Part shown: piece after piece, positions 1-8,681 of the stretch
How positions within the stretch are numbered: position 1 is the stretch's first letter
Layout: every line of letters begins with the position of its first letter
Source of the DNA: Bacteroidia bacterium
GTDB lineage: Bacteria; Bacteroidota; Bacteroidia; B-17B0; Aurantibacillaceae
Reading direction: 5' to 3'
Length of the DNA: 48,004 nucleotides
Assembly: GCA_014378485.1 (NCBI GenBank)
Contig: JACMNO010000029.1
Coordinates: 1-48,004 of the forward strand
Notes under the pieces: generated by a model
What the model was told of the DNA's origin: nothing
Database searches by the model: none
What the model saw: the letters and a program-made list of their open reading frames with translations, nothing else
Program-made: the position numbers and the translations under genes

Positions 1-79
1 ACTACGATTTTTTAGGCGGCACTGCGGAGACATTTTGTGCGATAAAAAATGGGAGTTGGTCTTTCGCCTTGGGTTTTTG

Positions 80-106
80 TTTCTTTTTTGCCAAGCAAAA
101 AGAAAG
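80..106. repeat. intergenic hairpin
   Basis: A T-rich arm (TTTCTTTTTTGC) is followed by loop CAA and the complementary arm GCAAAAAGAAA, with one bulged T. It lies downstream of the truncated T9SS gene on the minus strand and could act as a terminator or be an intergenic palindromic repeat. The fold is read by eye. Confidence 0.45.
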
Positions 107-151
107 TAAAAAGTAAAATTGACTTATTGAGTGAACCCTAATTAGAAACTT

Positions 152-176
152 TGTCACCCTGAGCAAAGTTTAATGG
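152..176. repeat. decayed CTGAGC-type intergenic repeat
   Basis: The segment TGTCACCCTGAGCAAAG resembles the common dispersed intergenic repeat core TGTCACCCTGAGCgnAGTcGA. Similar decayed pieces occur at 19162-19181 and 40172-40225. All three lie between genes. Confidence 0.35.
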
Positions 177-199
177 CGAGAACACTTAAATCAAGGTAG

Positions 200-808
200 T
201 TACCTTACAATCACCAGTTTTTTATTGGCAACGCCTTCTTTCCCTTTAATTTGTAAGTTATAAATCCCTGCTACCAAATGGTTACCATCAATAATCGCTT
301 TTGCGTTTTCAATGGTTTGAGATAAAACAACATTTCCGGTCATATCAAATAGCTGTATGTTTTGTTTTTCTTTGGTATTTAACTCAATAGTAAAACTTCC
401 GTTAGATGGATTAGGATACAAATTCATAATTGTTTCTGTTTGTTTATGCAAACCTGTTGGAATCAAAATCGAATTTAAAGTGGTATAGGTTACAATGGGT
501 GTATTGTAATCAAAATAAATGTAGGCCGTATTTTTTATTTGGTATGGCGCCGCCCATGTTGTTTTTGGTTTAGCACGGTACTGAACAAAACCCATTGAAC
601 CTGCCGAATTTGTTGTACTATCCGGTAACTGAATATTTGGGAAACGCACATTTAAAATTCTGCCTGTTAAATCAACTAAATTTTGGTGACTGTAATTTAT
701 CACCTGAAAAGTGTTTAAATCCATCATATTATCCAGAGTATCCGCTAAACGAATATTAAAAGCCGGTGCATTACCTGTATTTTGAAAGTGAATAGTATAA
801 GTTAACCA
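200..808 (-). pseudogene. 5'-truncated T9SS-secreted surface protein (C-terminal remnant)
   Basis: The reading frame can be followed upstream of its first ATG (727) to a TGG codon at 806-808. It begins with the conserved segment LTYTIHFQNTGNAPAFNIRL, typical of the repeat just before the sorting domain in large Bacteroidota surface proteins. It ends with a type A T9SS sorting domain (LYPNPSNGSFTIEL, then an aliphatic tail ending KLVIVR). The next codons upstream are TAG, CCA, TAC, GTA, TAG, so no signal peptide or N-terminal domain remains. Intact relatives are many hundreds of residues long. The break coincides with the first base of a 26-bp direct repeat (809-834), so insertion or recombination probably removed the 5' part. 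The product cannot be exported as it stands and is taken to be non-functional. Confidence 0.75.
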
Positions 809-834
809 CTATGGGTATACCTATCTTTTGTTTT
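809..834 (+). repeat. direct repeat copy 1 at gene breakpoint
   Basis: The 26-bp segment beginning CTATGGGTATACCTATC matches 981-1006 at 25 of 26 positions in the same orientation. Its first base is the first base beyond the coding remnant of the truncated T9SS gene. Confidence 0.7.
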
Positions 835-970
835 TTATTCATTTTTTTACTTTTAATTGGATTTGATACGGTTTTTGGTTTATGTTATAATTATACTTTG
901 CTTTTTTATTCGTCAATTTACGGTTAGTGTTTTTTGTTTGATATAACAAATGTCGTGTCGTTTTTTGCCG

Positions 971-1006
971 TAGGTATAGGCTATGGTTATACCTATCTTT
1001 TGTTTT
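971..1006 (+). repeat. direct repeat copy 2 with overlapping inverted repeat
   Basis: Copy 2 of the 26-bp repeat occupies 981-1006 and differs from copy 1 at one base. It overlaps a perfect inverted repeat with arms TAGGTATA (971-978) and TATACCTA (988-995). Inverted ends and paired copies are what a small mobile element or its footprint would leave, but no transposase is present between the copies. Confidence 0.55.
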
Positions 1007-1202
1007 ATTATGAAATTGTTATTCAGTGAAGATTTTTATTGCTGTTTGCCTTGTTATTCTTTGATTTGCGACTCCATACACCAATTTAAGTCGCCGTTTT
1101 AAAGTAATTTGTGTAAACCGCAGAAAAGCGCATATTTCCGCATAAAACCGCAGTAAATAGTGACAGTTTATTTTCATGAAATGTCATTTTTTTTAATTTA
1201 AT

Positions 1203-1223
1203 AAAACGTCAATTGACATTTTA
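1203..1223. repeat. 21-bp palindrome-centred repeat, left copy
   Basis: This copy is identical over 21 bp to 7298-7318. Its core GTCAATTGAC is a perfect palindrome, and the symmetry extends to 16 bp with one mismatched pair. The two copies bracket the RCC1, DUF6624 and HEPN-like genes. It could be a regulator binding site or the scar of an integrated segment. Confidence 0.6.
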
Positions 1224-1646
1224 AACAATTGTTATTAAAAACAAAGGTATATCGTGATTATTGGACGCTTTCCGAAAAGCGCAATAATTGCAGAAAAGAG
1301 TAAAATATAGTTGAAAGTGCATCATTTGTTGAATGATATTAAACCATAATAAATATTTAGGTGAAATTTTAATAAGTAAAATATTTACACATAACATTCA
1401 TCAATTATTATCCAGGAAATTCTCAATATTTAGTGTATATTGAACAAGGAATATTGTTTCTTCACCATCATATATCGATATAATCATAAGCTAGAATTGG
1501 TTCAATGATATATTTTTGAACTCTTTCATTCTCGGTAAATAAATTAATAACTTTATATGAATTAATTAAATGAGAATAAAAACCAAGAAAAGTATAAAGC
1601 ATTTTGTATAATTCATAGGCAAAATAAAATCAGTAAAAAATATAAT

Positions 1647-4600
1647 ATGAAAAAAATTATTACTCTATTATTCGTTAGTCTTCTCGTATTACCCCACTTA
1701 AATGCGGTATCACAAACCAATCGGCGGAATATAAAAAAATCAATTCCATATAGAGCAAATTATCAGCGTGTTGCTACAGCGAGCTCAGCTTCGCATATGC
1801 TGGAACTAAAGGAGGGAATGATTCATTCTTGGGGCGAAAACACCTACGGACAACTTGGCGATGGCACTAATACAAACAGCTCCATTCCTGTTGCTGCAGA
1901 TCCAGATACAAAGTGGGTAAGCGCTGCTACTGGAGGGTTTCACAGCCTCGGAATAAAAACAGATGGAACTCTATGGACATGGGGACTAAATAGCAACGGA
2001 CAACTTGGTGACGGAACAAATACTAATCGAAATGCACCAGTGCAAATTGGTGTTGATGATAAATGGATCGGCATTGTAGCAGGAAATATGCATAGCCTTG
2101 GATTAAAATCTGATGGAACACTCTGGGCATGGGGAGATAATACAAATGGACAATTAGGGGATGGAACGACTACAAATCGTAATAACCCTGTTCAGATCGG
2201 AACGGATTTTAAATGGGTAACGATTTCTGCTGGAAGCTCACACAATATATGTGTGAAATCTGATGGGACACTTTGGGCATGGGGAGATAACAGCTTTGGC
2301 CAGCTTGGAGACGGAACAATCACTCAGCGTAACAGTCCAACACAGATAGGAACCGATAATAAATGGGTGAGCGTTTCTTCTGGATTACATCATAGTCTTG
2401 CCATCAAAGTAACAGGAACTTTATTTGCATGGGGAGAAAACAACTTCGGTCAATTAGGCGATGGAACAACAACAAATCAGACTGCTCCACTTCAGATAGG
2501 AGCAGAAGTGAAATGGGTAAGTATTAACGCAGGAAGCATTCACAGCCTCGCCTTAAAGGCAGATGGGACTTTGTGGAGCTGGGGTGATAATTCCTATGGA
2601 GAATTAGGTGATGGAACTGTAGTTCAGCAAAATAGTCCGGTCCAAATCGGAACAGATAACAGTTGGGTTACATTTGCAACAGGACTTGGATATTCAGTAG
2701 CATTGAAATCGAATGGAACATTGCATACATGGGGTAAAAATACTTCTGGACAAATAGGAGACGGGACAACTTTACAAAAAAATCTTCCAACTCAGGTCGC
2801 GTTTGATTTTACTGAATACGTAAATGTATCAACGGGTGCATATCATACATTCATTGTTAAGTCGGATGGAACTCTTCTTGCATGGGGTGGTGGCGGATAC
2901 GGAAGATTGGGAGATGGCGTAACTAGTAGCCTTAGAACAATTCCATTTCAGATTGGAGCAGATACAAAATGGGTCAGTGTTTTGGCAGGAGGTTCTGGAA
3001 GCATCGGAATCAAAGCGGATGGAACATTATGGACTTGGGGATATAATTACAATGGACAATTAGGCGATGGTACTACAAGTGATAGAAATACGCCTGGGCA
3101 GATTGGAGTAGATCATGATTGGGTGAGTGTTTCATTAGGAAGTTCACATTGTCTCGCTTTAAAAGCGGATGGAACACTCTGGGCCTGGGGAGCAAATTAT
3201 TACGGAGAAGTAGGAGATGGAACTAACGTGGATCGTTACAGTCCAGTGCAGGTTGGAACTGATACTAAATGGATGAGCGTTACTGCAGGCATCAATCATT
3301 CATTCGGAATAAAATCGGATGGAACACTTTGGGCTTGGGGCGATAATCAATACGGAGCTTTAGGTGATGGATCGAATACTGTCCGTTACAACCCAGTCCA
3401 GATCGGTGTGGATAATAAATGGGTGAGCATCGCTTCTAATCTTTATCATACAGTCGCATTAAAATCGAATGGAACACTTTGGACTTGGGGAAATAACAGT
3501 AATGGACAGTTGGGTAGTTCAACTACAGTAAACAGAAATTCGCCTGGGCAGGTAGGTACAGATAACCACTGGATCAGCGTAACAGCAGGGCTTTTACACA
3601 GTGTTGCTTTGAAATCAAATGGTACTGACTGGGAATGGGGTTACAATACAGATGGACAATTGGGTGATGGAACAGTAGCGCAAAAAACGTTTCCTATCAT
3701 GATCGGAACAGATAATACCTGGGTGCAAACATCAGCGGGCAGAGCGCAGAGCTTTGGATTGAAATCGCAGCGCTTGATTTATTGCGCAACTGGCGATAAT
3801 GCATTCGGTCAACTGGGAGATGGAACTCTCACGGATAAAACCATTTTTACCTGCAATACTGGTGCTTGTTTTGCTCCTGCATTACCCATAACGTCTAATC
3901 TAACAATCTGCAGCGGAGCTTCCGCAACGCTTTCTGCATCAGGCGTAGGAAACATTGGTTGGTATAGCGCATCAACAAGCGGAACTTATTTAGGTGGTGG
4001 TGTAAATTATGCAACGCCCGTGCTAACAGTAAATACAACCTATTACGTGCAGGATAGTACCTGTTCAGGAAGTACAACAAGAAAAGCGGTAGTTGTTACG
4101 GTGAACCCCATGCCTAATGTTTCAGTGGTAGCTAGCTCAACCAATGTTTGTCTTGGGAATGAAATTACACTCACTGCTTTTGGTACGGGAACTTATTCTT
4201 GGTCGGGTGGAGTGACTAACGGTATAGCTTTTTCGCCTTCTGTTACCACAACATTTACGGTTATCAGTTCCATTGGTGCCTGTGTAGATACAGCGAGCGT
4301 GCTAATCGCTGTAAATTCAAATTCGTTACCAACCGTAACTGCTAATGCAAGTTCAGTCATTATTTGCAATGGGTCAACTGTAGTGCTTACTGGGGGTGGC
4401 GCCACGACTTATTTATGGACAGGTGGTATAACCGACGGAATTGCATTTACTCCAACTTCTACATCTACTTATACTGTTACTGGAATAGATGGAAGTAGTT
4501 GCTATAACACAGCGATAATTACTCTGAGCGTAAATCCGTTGCCAGTTGTAAATGCCAATGCAAGTTCTATAACTGTTTGTCCAGGATCATCTATAACTCT

Positions 4601-5369
4601 AAGTGGCGGAGGTGCGTTATCATATACATGGACAGGTGGGGTCACGGATGGAAATGCTTTTACACCCACTTCAACTGTAGCGTATACTGTAACTGGAACA
4701 GATGTAAATGGCTGTGTTGATTCGGATTTTGTCGTGGTAACGGTATTCCCTGTAAGTGCTTTTTCTCAATCACTTGTGGTTTGTACCGGCGGAAGTGTTA
4801 CAGTAGGAACTAATACATACTCCACCAGCGGAACGTATACGGATATTCTTACTTCATTTAGAGGTTGCGACAGCACGGTTACAACAAATGTATCAGTTGC
4901 AGCCCCAATTAATGTCAACACTTCACTCAATGGAATAACAATTACAGCTAACCAGGCAGGAGCTGCTTACCAGTGGCTGAACTGCAATACAGGATATACT
5001 GTTATTCCTTCTGAAACAAACCAAAGTTATGCCCCAACTTCTAATGGAAATTACGCTGTATCTGTTACGATCAACGCTTGTTCCGATACTTCAAGTTGTG
5101 TGAATGTGATTTCTGTAGGCCTGATTGAAAATACAATAAACCACAGTTTTCATGTTTATCCGAACCCCAGCAAGGGCAATTTTATTATTCAGTCTGATGT
5201 GGAAGGTGATTATTCAATTGTGAATGCGCTGGGGCAGACGATTCAAGTATTTAAACTAAATACTGCTAATAATTACATATTTAAAGTTGATGGTATGAGC
5301 ATTGGAATTTATTTTATTATTGGATTTAATGATAAAATAATTATTAAACAAAAAGTTTTAGTGGAGTAA
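1647..5369 (+). CDS. secreted RCC1-repeat protein with Ig-like domains and T9SS sorting domain
   Basis: Signal peptide at residues 1-23 (MKKIITLLFVSLLVLPHLNA). Residues about 50-745 carry 14 tandem RCC1-type repeats of about 51 residues, each built on W-x-WG-x-N-x-x-GQLGDGT. RCC1 units fold as blades of a seven-bladed beta-propeller, so 14 units suggest two propellers in series. Four or more Ig-like/PKD-like modules with paired cysteines follow (recurring TYxWTGGVTDGxAFTP), then a type A T9SS sorting domain (HVYPNPSKGNFIIQS to the end). The protein should cross the outer membrane through the T9SS and be attached to the surface or released. The ligand is unknown; adhesion or carbohydrate contact is only inference. 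The ATG follows an AT-rich leader with no strong -7 box. Codon use and context suggest an accessory gene. Confidence 0.9.
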   Translation: MKKIITLLFVSLLVLPHLNAVSQTNRRNIKKSIPYRANYQRVATASSASHMLELKEGMIHSWGENTYGQLGDGTNTNSSIPVAADPDTKWVSAATGGFHSLGIKTDGTLWTWGLNSNGQLGDGTNTNRNAPVQIGVDDKWIGIVAGNMHSLGLKSDGTLWAWGDNTNGQLGDGTTTNRNNPVQIGTDFKWVTISAGSSHNICVKSDGTLWAWGDNSFGQLGDGTITQRNSPTQIGTDNKWVSVSSGLHHSLAIKVTGTLFAWGENNFGQLGDGTTTNQTAPLQIGAEVKWVSINAGSIHSLALKADGTLWSWGDNSYGELGDGTVVQQNSPVQIGTDNSWVTFATGLGYSVALKSNGTLHTWGKNTSGQIGDGTTLQKNLPTQVAFDFTEYVNVSTGAYHTFIVKSDGTLLAWGGGGYGRLGDGVTSSLRTIPFQIGADTKWVSVLAGGSGSIGIKADGTLWTWGYNYNGQLGDGTTSDRNTPGQIGVDHDWVSVSLGSSHCLALKADGTLWAWGANYYGEVGDGTNVDRYSPVQVGTDTKWMSVTAGINHSFGIKSDGTLWAWGDNQYGALGDGSNTVRYNPVQIGVDNKWVSIASNLYHTVALKSNGTLWTWGNNSNGQLGSSTTVNRNSPGQVGTDNHWISVTAGLLHSVALKSNGTDWEWGYNTDGQLGDGTVAQKTFPIMIGTDNTWVQTSAGRAQSFGLKSQRLIYCATGDNAFGQLGDGTLTDKTIFTCNTGACFAPALPITSNLTICSGASATLSASGVGNIGWYSASTSGTYLGGGVNYATPVLTVNTTYYVQDSTCSGSTTRKAVVVTVNPMPNVSVVASSTNVCLGNEITLTAFGTGTYSWSGGVTNGIAFSPSVTTTFTVISSIGACVDTASVLIAVNSNSLPTVTANASSVIICNGSTVVLTGGGATTYLWTGGITDGIAFTPTSTSTYTVTGIDGSSCYNTAIITLSVNPLPVVNANASSITVCPGSSITLSGGGALSYTWTGGVTDGNAFTPTSTVAYTVTGTDVNGCVDSDFVVVTVFPVSAFSQSLVVCTGGSVTVGTNTYSTSGTYTDILTSFRGCDSTVTTNVSVAAPINVNTSLNGITITANQAGAAYQWLNCNTGYTVIPSETNQSYAPTSNGNYAVSVTINACSDTSSCVNVISVGLIENTINHSFHVYPNPSKGNFIIQSDVEGDYSIVNALGQTIQVFKLNTANNYIFKVDGMSIGIYFIIGFNDKIIIKQKVLVE

Positions 5370-5436
5370 AAAGCAAATCATTTTTGTAAGCTCCCAAAAA
5401 ATAGGACTATTTATTTGTAGTTGTAAAAATAGTGAA

Positions 5437-6183
5437 TTATTTTGCTGGCTTAAACATTTCTAATATTGTTGGCAGGTCTTTTTTATATTGTCCAACATCC
5501 CATTTTAAATGCCAAGTTTCAAAATAATTTTCGAGAACTATTGATAATGGTTCAAGTCCAATTTCGCCTCTGCGTTTATCAACATTGTCAGGGTCTTCTA
5601 ATGGAGAGACATAATAAAGCTTTGTTTTTGAGTCAAATCCAATTTGACTGCCATATATTTGCTTCTTTCCTTGTCGTAATAAAATTCTATCCTCTAATAA
5701 TGTCAATTGTGATGGATTAGCTTTTCTATTTTTAACAGCATCTTGCATTATCGGAAGATATTGTTCCTGAGTTTTTATATCAGAGTGTTGAATAACTCGA
5801 AATAATGCAGCATTACATTGAATTCCAACATCATCAATCCCTAACCAACCGTACTTATCAAGTATCGATTTTACTTTTACTTGATTAATTGAGTCTGTTT
5901 TATTCATCAATAACCATACTGTATCTACTTCTTTAGAAAATAGTCCAAATTTTTCTCCGAGTTCTTGAACTTGTATTCTGTACTTTATATCGTTATTATC
6001 AATGATAAGCAATTGGTCAATAATTTCTTTGTATTTATTTTCTTGACCATAAGTCAATAAACTTAATATTACAAAACCTAAAATCAGAAGGATGTTTTTC
6101 GTGAAAATTAGTTGCCATAAGCTAGTACTAAAGTAATATAGTTTCAATTTCTTTCCAATCAGGTTAAGGACTATAAAGGTCAT
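5437..6183 (-). CDS. DUF6624 family protein
   Basis: Residues about 65-245 match the DUF6624 pattern: GWLGIDDVG (112-120), an IQHSD segment (131-135), a LTLLEDR motif and IYGSQ (176-180). The family is found in Bacteroidota and other bacteria with no settled function. The N-terminus is odd: a basic stretch of about 28 residues precedes a hydrophobic segment (NILLILGFVILSLLTYG), so it reads as a signal anchor or a signal peptide with an overlong n-region. No internal Met is available, and a weak -7-like box (GATATTTG, about 6207-6214) lies just upstream of this ATG, which favours it. The gene is convergent with the RCC1 gene. Confidence 0.7.
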   Translation of the reverse strand: MTFIVLNLIGKKLKLYYFSTSLWQLIFTKNILLILGFVILSLLTYGQENKYKEIIDQLLIIDNNDIKYRIQVQELGEKFGLFSKEVDTVWLLMNKTDSINQVKVKSILDKYGWLGIDDVGIQCNAALFRVIQHSDIKTQEQYLPIMQDAVKNRKANPSQLTLLEDRILLRQGKKQIYGSQIGFDSKTKLYYVSPLEDPDNVDKRRGEIGLEPLSIVLENYFETWHLKWDVGQYKKDLPTILEMFKPAK

Positions 6184-6518
6184 TTGACTTTAGTTAGGTA
6201 AAGTCCGCAAATATCAATTAGCATGAGAATTATTCATAAAACTATATTGCTGTAAAAAACACAAAAAACATTGTCAACTTTGCGATACAGAACCTTTGCT
6301 GTTGCGTATACTTTGAAAAAATAAATGATAGGGTTGTATTGAAAATTGCTTTAAATAATAAACGAAGGTAATGGTTTAGCGGTTTATTGAACTATTCAAA
6401 AGCAATTGATTACTCTTTTGAATTTTCTATTGCGTAATCTGGGTTTAAACAAACATTTCTGTATAAAAAGTTTCAAACCGCAATTCTACTAGTCCAAAAC
6501 GTCAGGAATAATTATATC
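6184..6518. other. divergent intergenic region
   Basis: This 335-bp AT-rich region separates the DUF6624 gene (minus) from the HEPN-like gene (plus). Only a weak -7-like box toward DUF6624 is seen. No RNA gene or ORF of note. Confidence 0.4.
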
Positions 6519-7223
6519 ATGAACTTATTATCAAAAGATAAATTAAAAGAGACACACTACAATTTTAATCGTGTTATCGAAACATTGAAAGAAATTGAAA
6601 ACAGTACTGACATATTAGAAATTGTCGGTAAAATCCAACTTGTTCGTTATGACCTTAATTCTTTTGTTAATTCTTCAAGGTCTGTTACTTTAGTGTTGCA
6701 AAAAGATTTTAAGACAAAGTTTAGACCAAAATTTGAAAACTGGTATACAAAGGAGAAAATGGATTTAGATAAATTACCATTTGCGAAAATTTTACTTGAA
6801 TTAAGAAATATCAATCAAAAGGAGGGTAATATATATCCAACATTTGAATTCATTTCGGAATTAGAAAATGACTTTTTTACTTTCGAATTAGATTATACAA
6901 AACCGATTGACGAAATATTCGTAAATGAAAAATTAATTGCAAAGGGATATCCTAATGAAAAACCTAATCTCAAAAATAAAAGTGATGAAATAAAGATTAA
7001 AGAACCTAACAAAGATTTTGAAGATGAAGTATTCAAATTTGCCGCAATTAGATATAATAACGCTATCAAAGAAGTAAATGAAAAAAATAATTTTAAGCTA
7101 CATATGTTAAAGATAGACAGATTTGATATTGATTTGTCAAAAGACGAATTCCTACAAAAATGTCGTGAAATTTTAAATGTGTTGACTCAAATTGTAAAGA
7201 AAAGTTCGGACTTGAATAAATAA
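6519..7223 (+). CDS. hypothetical protein, possibly HEPN-like
   Basis: A 234-residue soluble, charged, mostly helical protein with no signal peptide or membrane segment. The segment VRYDLNSFVNSSRSVTLVLQ, followed about 50 residues later by LLELRNINQKEG, resembles a group of uncharacterised bacterial proteins with a helical, HEPN-like N-terminal region (conserved ARSVTxVLQ and RN-x3-KEG). The classic Rx4-6H nuclease motif is not seen, so catalytic activity is not supported. It stands alone between the DUF6624 gene and the right copy of the 21-bp repeat, with no antitoxin partner visible. Strongly A/T-biased codons fit an accessory origin. Confidence 0.5.
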   Translation: MNLLSKDKLKETHYNFNRVIETLKEIENSTDILEIVGKIQLVRYDLNSFVNSSRSVTLVLQKDFKTKFRPKFENWYTKEKMDLDKLPFAKILLELRNINQKEGNIYPTFEFISELENDFFTFELDYTKPIDEIFVNEKLIAKGYPNEKPNLKNKSDEIKIKEPNKDFEDEVFKFAAIRYNNAIKEVNEKNNFKLHMLKIDRFDIDLSKDEFLQKCREILNVLTQIVKKSSDLNK

Positions 7224-7297
7224 CTACCCATAACATAGCTATTTATAAACCAACAAACTATTGTAAAATTGTTAGATTGATGCTATTTTCAATTAAC

Positions 7298-7318
7298 AAA
7301 ACGTCAATTGACATTTTA
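7298..7318. repeat. 21-bp palindrome-centred repeat, right copy
   Basis: Identical to 1203-1223, same orientation, palindromic core GTCAATTGAC. It lies in the gap between the HEPN-like gene and the thioesterase gene. Confidence 0.6.
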
Positions 7319-7422
7319 TTTCCCAAAAAATGATTTCAGTCTAACAATTTTCATCATCTTTTTATAAAGATTACTTTGACATTTTGTACCTTCGCCTGAC
7401 AACTCGAAGTGACAAAAAAGCA

Positions 7423-7851
7423 TTAAACAACATACCCAGCCTTTTCAGCAGGATAAGTATTAAAAGTGCCCAATGCTTTTGCAATTACGATATTGTTTCG
7501 CTCAGGGCAAATAATATCAGCACTGGTTACGATCAGGCGTTTGCCCTGGTGTTCCACTTTTCCAATGCCCTGCAAGGTATCACCAACAAATGCTGCAGCA
7601 AAAAAATTGAGCTTGAATTCCACAGTGGAAACAATATGGTTTTCTTTTGCAGAAAGGGATAGTGCTGTTACTCCCAGCAAACCATCCATGAAGGCAGAGA
7701 TTACTCCACCGTGAGCCGCTTTCGGAGTAGCTAGGTGTTCTTGCTTTATGGTTAAAAAATAATGCACAAGGCCCGGTTCAATGATCTTAAAATCCATTCC
7801 CAGTGTTTTCCCGAAGTTATTTTGTGCAATGTATTGTTCAATTAAGGTCAT
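7423..7851 (-). CDS. PaaI-family hotdog-fold thioesterase
   Basis: A 142-residue single-domain hotdog protein of typical PaaI length. The signature HGGVISAFMDGLLGVTAL follows the long helix region, and the VEFKLNFFAAA and GDTLQGIGKVEHQGKRLIV strands complete the fold. PaaI enzymes hydrolyse acyl- or aryl-CoA thioesters in the cytoplasm. The usual catalytic acidic residue on the central helix corresponds to the Asp in AFMDG. The gene lies 8 bp downstream of the VIT1/CCC1 gene on the same strand and is probably co-transcribed with it. The substrate cannot be told from sequence. Confidence 0.85.
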   Translation of the reverse strand: MTLIEQYIAQNNFGKTLGMDFKIIEPGLVHYFLTIKQEHLATPKAAHGGVISAFMDGLLGVTALSLSAKENHIVSTVEFKLNFFAAAFVGDTLQGIGKVEHQGKRLIVTSADIICPERNNIVIAKALGTFNTYPAEKAGYVV

Positions 7852-7859
7852 AGGTCTTA

Positions 7860-8549
7860 TTATTCAGAAATTAATTTAGCAATTCCAAAGGCAGCACCGG
7901 CCGCTATTAAGCCAATCAATGTTACTTTAAAAGCACCGTAGAGAGGAGGTTGTCCTGTAACCTTACTCTTAAAATAACCAAACACAAATAAACAGATGGT
8001 CGTTATAAGGGCGGATAGCAATAATCCGTTGCCCGGAGTTTCAGTAAAGAAATAGGCAGTTAACGGTAATAATCCTCCTACCACATAGGATAATCCAATG
8101 GTTAATGCACTCCGCTGGGCTCTTTTAGGATGCGGTTTTTCAAGGCCTAACTCAAACTTCATCATAAAATTTACCCATTTATCTTTATCCTTTGCTAGTT
8201 CACGGGCAATAATGTCCTGGTGTTCTTCGCACAAGCCGTATTCAGCAAATACTTCTTTTACCTCATGAATTTCTTTTTCGGGAATACGCTCCACTTCTTC
8301 ATATTCTTTTTTGAGCTCGCTTTCATAATGTTCCAGTTCAGTTTTCCCGGCCAGGTAACCGCCGAGGCCCATGGCAATACTGCCGGCAACAATTTCTGCA
8401 ATTCCGGCTGTGATAATGATCCCGTTTTCCTGAACAGCACCGCTTAAACCCGCTGCTAACGCAAAAGGCACAGTCAGTCCGTCACTCATGCCTATTACCA
8501 TATCGGTAATAAATTCGGAGCTTTTTAAATGTTTTTCCTCGTGTTCCAT
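7860..8549 (-). CDS. VIT1/CCC1 family iron/manganese transporter
   Basis: A 229-residue integral membrane protein with the VIT1/CCC1 layout. The first helix carries the conserved MVIGMSDGLTVPFALAAGLSG segment, followed by a second helix (EIVAGSIAMGLGGYLAG). A charged cytoplasmic insert rich in Glu and Lys (about residues 70-135) is the metal-binding region in the family. Three C-terminal helices follow. Family members move Fe2+ or Mn2+ out of the cytosol, usually by proton antiport. The gene is first in a two-gene unit with the thioesterase. Confidence 0.85.
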   Translation of the reverse strand: MEHEEKHLKSSEFITDMVIGMSDGLTVPFALAAGLSGAVQENGIIITAGIAEIVAGSIAMGLGGYLAGKTELEHYESELKKEYEEVERIPEKEIHEVKEVFAEYGLCEEHQDIIARELAKDKDKWVNFMMKFELGLEKPHPKRAQRSALTIGLSYVVGGLLPLTAYFFTETPGNGLLLSALITTICLFVFGYFKSKVTGQPPLYGAFKVTLIGLIAAGAAFGIAKLISE

Positions 8550-8634
8550 GAGCTTTTTTATATGACGACAATTTAAAGAATATTTATCATTCCTGAACCA
8601 ACCGATAAAATTTGACCAGCATATTTTATAAAAT

Positions 8635-8663
8635 AAAAAACCCCCGGTGATGAATCGGGGGTT
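8635..8663 (-). terminator. pckA rho-independent terminator
   Basis: Arms AACCCCCG (8639-8646) and CGGGGGTT (8656-8663) form an 8-bp stem. Read on the minus strand, it is followed by a T-run. It sits 19 bp past the pckA stop. Confidence 0.9.
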
Positions 8664-8681
8664 ACTTTTAATAAAAACAGA

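Larger units (their letters stand above)
835..1646. other. gene-free AT-rich stretch with several repeats
   Basis: No credible gene is seen on either strand. It contains the second direct repeat (981-1006), two copies of AAACCGCAG (1115-1123 and 1145-1153), a small hairpin CGCTTT/AAAGCG (1066-1281 region, arms at 1266-1271 and 1276-1281), the 21-bp palindromic repeat (1203-1223), and a minus-strand -7-like box TACCTTTG at 1242-1249 with no gene behind it. It ends with the leader of the RCC1 gene. Confidence 0.5.

Noticed and set aside
1797..3850. Regular repeats about 153 bp apart, considered as a CRISPR-like or satellite array
   Set aside because: They are the DNA of in-frame RCC1 protein repeats; spacing is fixed by codons and there are no unique spacers or cas genes.
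7384..7714. Two plus-strand ORFs and a TTGACA/TACCTTCG promoter-like pair at 7374-7391
   Set aside because: The ORFs are antisense to the thioesterase gene. The box spacing (about 9 bp) is wrong for a Bacteroidota promoter and no plus-strand gene follows.
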